Origin: Chlamydia trachomatis
GTDB taxonomy: Bacteria > Chlamydiota > Chlamydiia > Chlamydiales > 2-12-FULL-49-11
Direction: 5' to 3'
DNA length: 6,823 nt
Assembly: GCA_945870925.1 (NCBI GenBank)
Contig: CAMBTZ010000075.1
Location: forward strand, 1-6,823
Shown here: positions 4,568 through 6,823 of the stretch, in pieces
How the letters are laid out: each line of letters opens with the position of its first letter
Numbering within the stretch: the first letter of the stretch is position 1
The notes under the pieces: generated by a model
Databases searched by the model: none
What the model was told of the DNA's origin: nothing
Seen by the model: the letters and a program-made list of their open reading frames with translations, nothing else
Translations under genes and position numbers: made by a program

Positions 4568-6313
4568 TCAGCATAGTTGGGAGTGCCATTTTTCTAAGAT
4601 TTGGACGAGTTTTTTCGGGAACCTTTCACCGAAGGTTTCCGAAAAATAGTTCTTTAGTTCTGTGCACTCATCTTGGTACTTAGTTTTGTCTATTTTAAAC
4701 AGGTTATCCAGTTCTTCTTTAGGTAGGTCTAAATCAGTTAGATCTAAGCTGTTTGGGACAAAGCCGATAGAGGTTATTTTCCCCTCTTCTATTTTTTCTA
4801 ATCTGTTGAATATCCATTTGAGGACTCGGGCATTTTCGCCGTAGCCAGGCCAGATGTATTTGCCTTGAATGTTTTTACGGAACCAGTTGACGGAGAAAAC
4901 TTTTGGCATTTCTCTTCCTGGTTTTTCGAGATTAAGCCAGTGCTGGAAGTAGTCGCCCATATGATAGCCGCAAAAGGGGAGCATAGCGAAGGGATCGTGT
5001 CTAAGGGTGCCGTGGGCACCTTCGGCCGCGGCTGTTATTTCTGATGAGACCGATGCGCCCATTAGGACTCCTTCGGGCCAACTATAAGCTTCTAGAACGA
5101 GCGGGACAAGACCGGCACGCCTTCCCCCAAAGAGGATGGCATCGATTGGGACGCCTTGGGGGCTATCACCTGCTGGATCGTAAATAGGGCAATACTTTTT
5201 AGAGACTGTGAATCTGGAATTTGGGTGTGCTGCTTTTTCACTTGAACCCCTTTTCCACGGATTCCCCATCCAATCAGTAAGTTCTTCTGGGGGCTCATTT
5301 GTCATCCCTTCCCACCAGACATCACCATCTTTTGTTAATGCAACGTTTGTGAAAATTGTATTTGTTTCTATGCTTTTCATTGCATTTGGATTAGATTCCA
5401 TCGAAGTACCAGGAGCAACACCAAAAAAACCATTTTCAGGATTAACTCCATAGAGTCTACCATCTTTCCCAAAGTGCATCCATGCTATGTCATCACCAAC
5501 ACATTCAACTTTCCAATCTTTAAGAGCAGGCTGCATCATGGCAAGGTTTGTTTTACCGCAAGAACTTGGAAAAGCTGCTGCTATATATTTCATTTTCCCT
5601 TCAGGACTAGTCAATCCTAAAATGAGCATATGTTCTGCAAGCCATCCTTCATCTTTTGCGATTTTAGAACCAATTCTAAGGGCAAAACATTTTTTTCCTA
5701 AAAGGGCATTTCCTCCATAGCCACTTCCAAATGACCAAATCTCTCTTGATTCGGGAAAATGGACAATATATTTAGTTTTATTACAGGGCCATGGAACATC
5801 TTTTTGACCCGTCTCTAATGGCATTCCAACCGAGTGTACACCACAAATATAGTCACTCCCCTCTTTTAACGGGATAATTCGCGACATGATTTTCATGTTG
5901 CAAACTACATAGGGCGAATCGGTAATTTCAATACCAAATTTAGTATAAGGAGAACCTTTTGGACCCATTGCATAAGGAATAACATACATTGTTCTCCCTT
6001 TCATGCAATTTCTAAATAAGGTCTGTAAGATCGCTATCATCTCTAGCGGATCTTTCCAGTTATTTGTAGGGCCTGCATCAGATTGTTTAGAGGAGCAAAT
6101 ATATGTAGAACCTTCAACTCGCGCTACATCACTTGGATCAGATCTAGCATAGAAAGAGCCTGGTCTCTTTTTTAATCGAATCCATGTTCCATGCTCTTCC
6201 ATAAGAGTTGCAAGTTCCTGGAATTCTGCATCCGACCCCGTACAAATGTGCACGCGTTCAGGCGAACATAATTCCTTAATCCCATTAATAAAGTGATCAA
6301 TCTTATCTGACAA
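4568..6313 (-). CDS. pckG: Phosphoenolpyruvate carboxykinase (GTP)
   Basis: A 581-residue cytoplasmic enzyme (EC 4.1.1.32) that converts oxaloacetate and GTP to phosphoenolpyruvate, GDP and CO2, linking the TCA cycle to gluconeogenesis. In a chlamydia-like organism it would let amino-acid carbon feed sugar and envelope synthesis. Visible motifs are SFGSGYGGNALLGKKCFALRI, the P-loop FPSSCGKTNLAM (248-259) with the GTP-type reactive Cys252, VGDDIAWM, HPNSRF with N365 and R367, and FGGRRAG with R398/R399. The FPSxCGKTN form separates it from the ATP-type enzyme. Length is close to the usual 590-620. The start is a TTG (6311-6313); an in-frame TAG lies nine codons upstream with no ATG or GTG between, and the next Met is near residue 38, inside conserved sequence. 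The gene overlaps mreB by 11 nt with only an A-rich weak ribosome site, so coupled translation is likely. G+C reaches about 60% near 4980-5160, against about 30-43% towards the ends. Confidence 0.97.
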   Translation of the reverse strand: MSDKIDHFINGIKELCSPERVHICTGSDAEFQELATLMEEHGTWIRLKKRPGSFYARSDPSDVARVEGSTYICSSKQSDAGPTNNWKDPLEMIAILQTLFRNCMKGRTMYVIPYAMGPKGSPYTKFGIEITDSPYVVCNMKIMSRIIPLKEGSDYICGVHSVGMPLETGQKDVPWPCNKTKYIVHFPESREIWSFGSGYGGNALLGKKCFALRIGSKIAKDEGWLAEHMLILGLTSPEGKMKYIAAAFPSSCGKTNLAMMQPALKDWKVECVGDDIAWMHFGKDGRLYGVNPENGFFGVAPGTSMESNPNAMKSIETNTIFTNVALTKDGDVWWEGMTNEPPEELTDWMGNPWKRGSSEKAAHPNSRFTVSKKYCPIYDPAGDSPQGVPIDAILFGGRRAGLVPLVLEAYSWPEGVLMGASVSSEITAAAEGAHGTLRHDPFAMLPFCGYHMGDYFQHWLNLEKPGREMPKVFSVNWFRKNIQGKYIWPGYGENARVLKWIFNRLEKIEEGKITSIGFVPNSLDLTDLDLPKEELDNLFKIDKTKYQDECTELKNYFSETFGERFPKKLVQILEKWHSQLC

Positions 6314-6823
6314 AGGATTTTTTCTTTTTAAAGCGGTCTAAGTATTCAAGTGCTTTTCCTGTCCCTAAACAGACTGCTAAAAGGGGACTTGGGGCAATGA
6401 TAACAGGAAGACCACACTCTTTAATTAGGTATTTATCAAGACCTCTGATAAGAGCGCCGCCTCCAGCTAGAACTATTCCACGATCGACTAGATCGGCTGC
6501 AAGTTCAGGGGGACATTTTTCAAGCGTTAATTTTACGTTCTCAATAATCTGCTGAATAGGCTCTGAAAGACACTCTCTAATTTCAACTGAATTAATCCGT
6601 TTTGTAATAGGTAGACCTGCAACTTGGTCACGTCCACGCACTTCCATCTCAAGTTCATTATCGCCAAGTGGGTAAGCTGAACCAATTGTAATTTTAATCT
6701 CTTCAGCTGTTCTTGGGCCGATCATTAAGTTATAAGTACGGCGCATATAGTTAATAATACACTCATCAAACTCATCTCCTGCAATTCTAAGTGATCTAGA
6801 CTCTACAATGCCGCCAAGTGATA
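6303..6823 (-). CDS. mreB: Rod shape-determining protein MreB, C-terminal half (partial)
   Basis: The gene enters from beyond the right edge; the first complete codon begins at 6821, giving 172 residues of a protein usually about 340-360 long. The reading frame is open past the internal Met at 6746, which is not the start. MreB is an actin-like ATPase forming membrane-bound filaments that guide peptidoglycan synthesis; in chlamydiae, which lack FtsZ, it is needed for division. Seen here are GGIVESRSLRIAGDEFDECI followed by NYMRRTYNLMIGPRTAEEIK, a hallmark MreB block, and GIVLAGGGALIRGLDKYL, the adenosine/phosphate-2 motif. The expected C-terminal end is also present (PSPLLAVCLGTGKALEYL), finishing in a basic tail (FKKKKSFVR). 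The last codons overlap the start of pckG, so the two genes form one transcript. Confidence 0.96.
   Translation of the reverse strand, partial: SLGGIVESRSLRIAGDEFDECIINYMRRTYNLMIGPRTAEEIKITIGSAYPLGDNELEMEVRGRDQVAGLPITKRINSVEIRECLSEPIQQIIENVKLTLEKCPPELAADLVDRGIVLAGGGALIRGLDKYLIKECGLPVIIAPSPLLAVCLGTGKALEYLDRFKKKKSFVR

Noticed and set aside
4798..5298. Short minus-strand frames within pckG in other phases
   Set aside because: They are shadows of the GC-rich part of pckG, where stop codons are rarer by composition.
5208..5720. Plus-strand open frames opposite pckG
   Set aside because: They are antisense to strongly conserved PEP carboxykinase motifs and have no ribosome sites.
6303..6746. A separate small gene starting at the Met at 6746
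   Set aside because: The frame continues upstream to the window edge with a well conserved MreB sequence, so this Met is internal.

Overview
The window looks like part of a chromosome from a chlamydia-like bacterium (order Chlamydiales/Parachlamydiales, probably an 'environmental' lineage). The best evidence is the mreB-pckG pair at the right end: from memory, the same order occurs in Chlamydia trachomatis (CT709 mreB, CT710 phosphoenolpyruvate carboxykinase). The generally AT-rich composition and the GTP-type PEP carboxykinase also fit. The assignment is an inference from gene order and protein style, not a database result.

Layout, left to right. Positions 30-1785 (minus strand) hold two overlapping glycosyltransferase genes. 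A family-2 enzyme of the WaaE/KdtX type is followed by a family-9 enzyme of the heptosyltransferase III (RfaQ/WaaQ) type, and together they suggest extension of a lipopolysaccharide core. Divergent from them, across a 78-bp gap, is ndk (1864-2313, plus), nucleoside diphosphate kinase, with an unusual Cys-rich C-terminal tail.

Positions 2314-4567 form an accessory-looking islet between conserved housekeeping genes. It opens with a perfect 14-bp inverted repeat. Next comes an in-frame fragment that matches the C-terminal end of the YchJ (UPF0225) family, apparently a dead gene remnant. A near-consensus sigma70-type promoter and a strong Shine-Dalgarno then lead into a 535-residue protein that I cannot assign to any family. 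That protein has diverged helical repeats, a Pro/Asp-rich linker with an exact 42-bp tandem duplication, and a short hydrophobic segment. After it lie 291 non-coding bases with a nested inverted repeat and a second hairpin, between convergent genes.

Positions 4568-6823 (minus) hold pckG, which starts on a TTG inside the end of mreB, and the C-terminal half of mreB, which runs off the window. mreB (actin-like morphogenesis protein) and pckG (gluconeogenesis/anaplerosis) appear translationally coupled.

No RNA gene, CRISPR array, insertion sequence or complete mobile element is visible. The most interesting unexplained items are the orphan 535-residue protein, the YchJ remnant before it and the nested inverted repeat after it.
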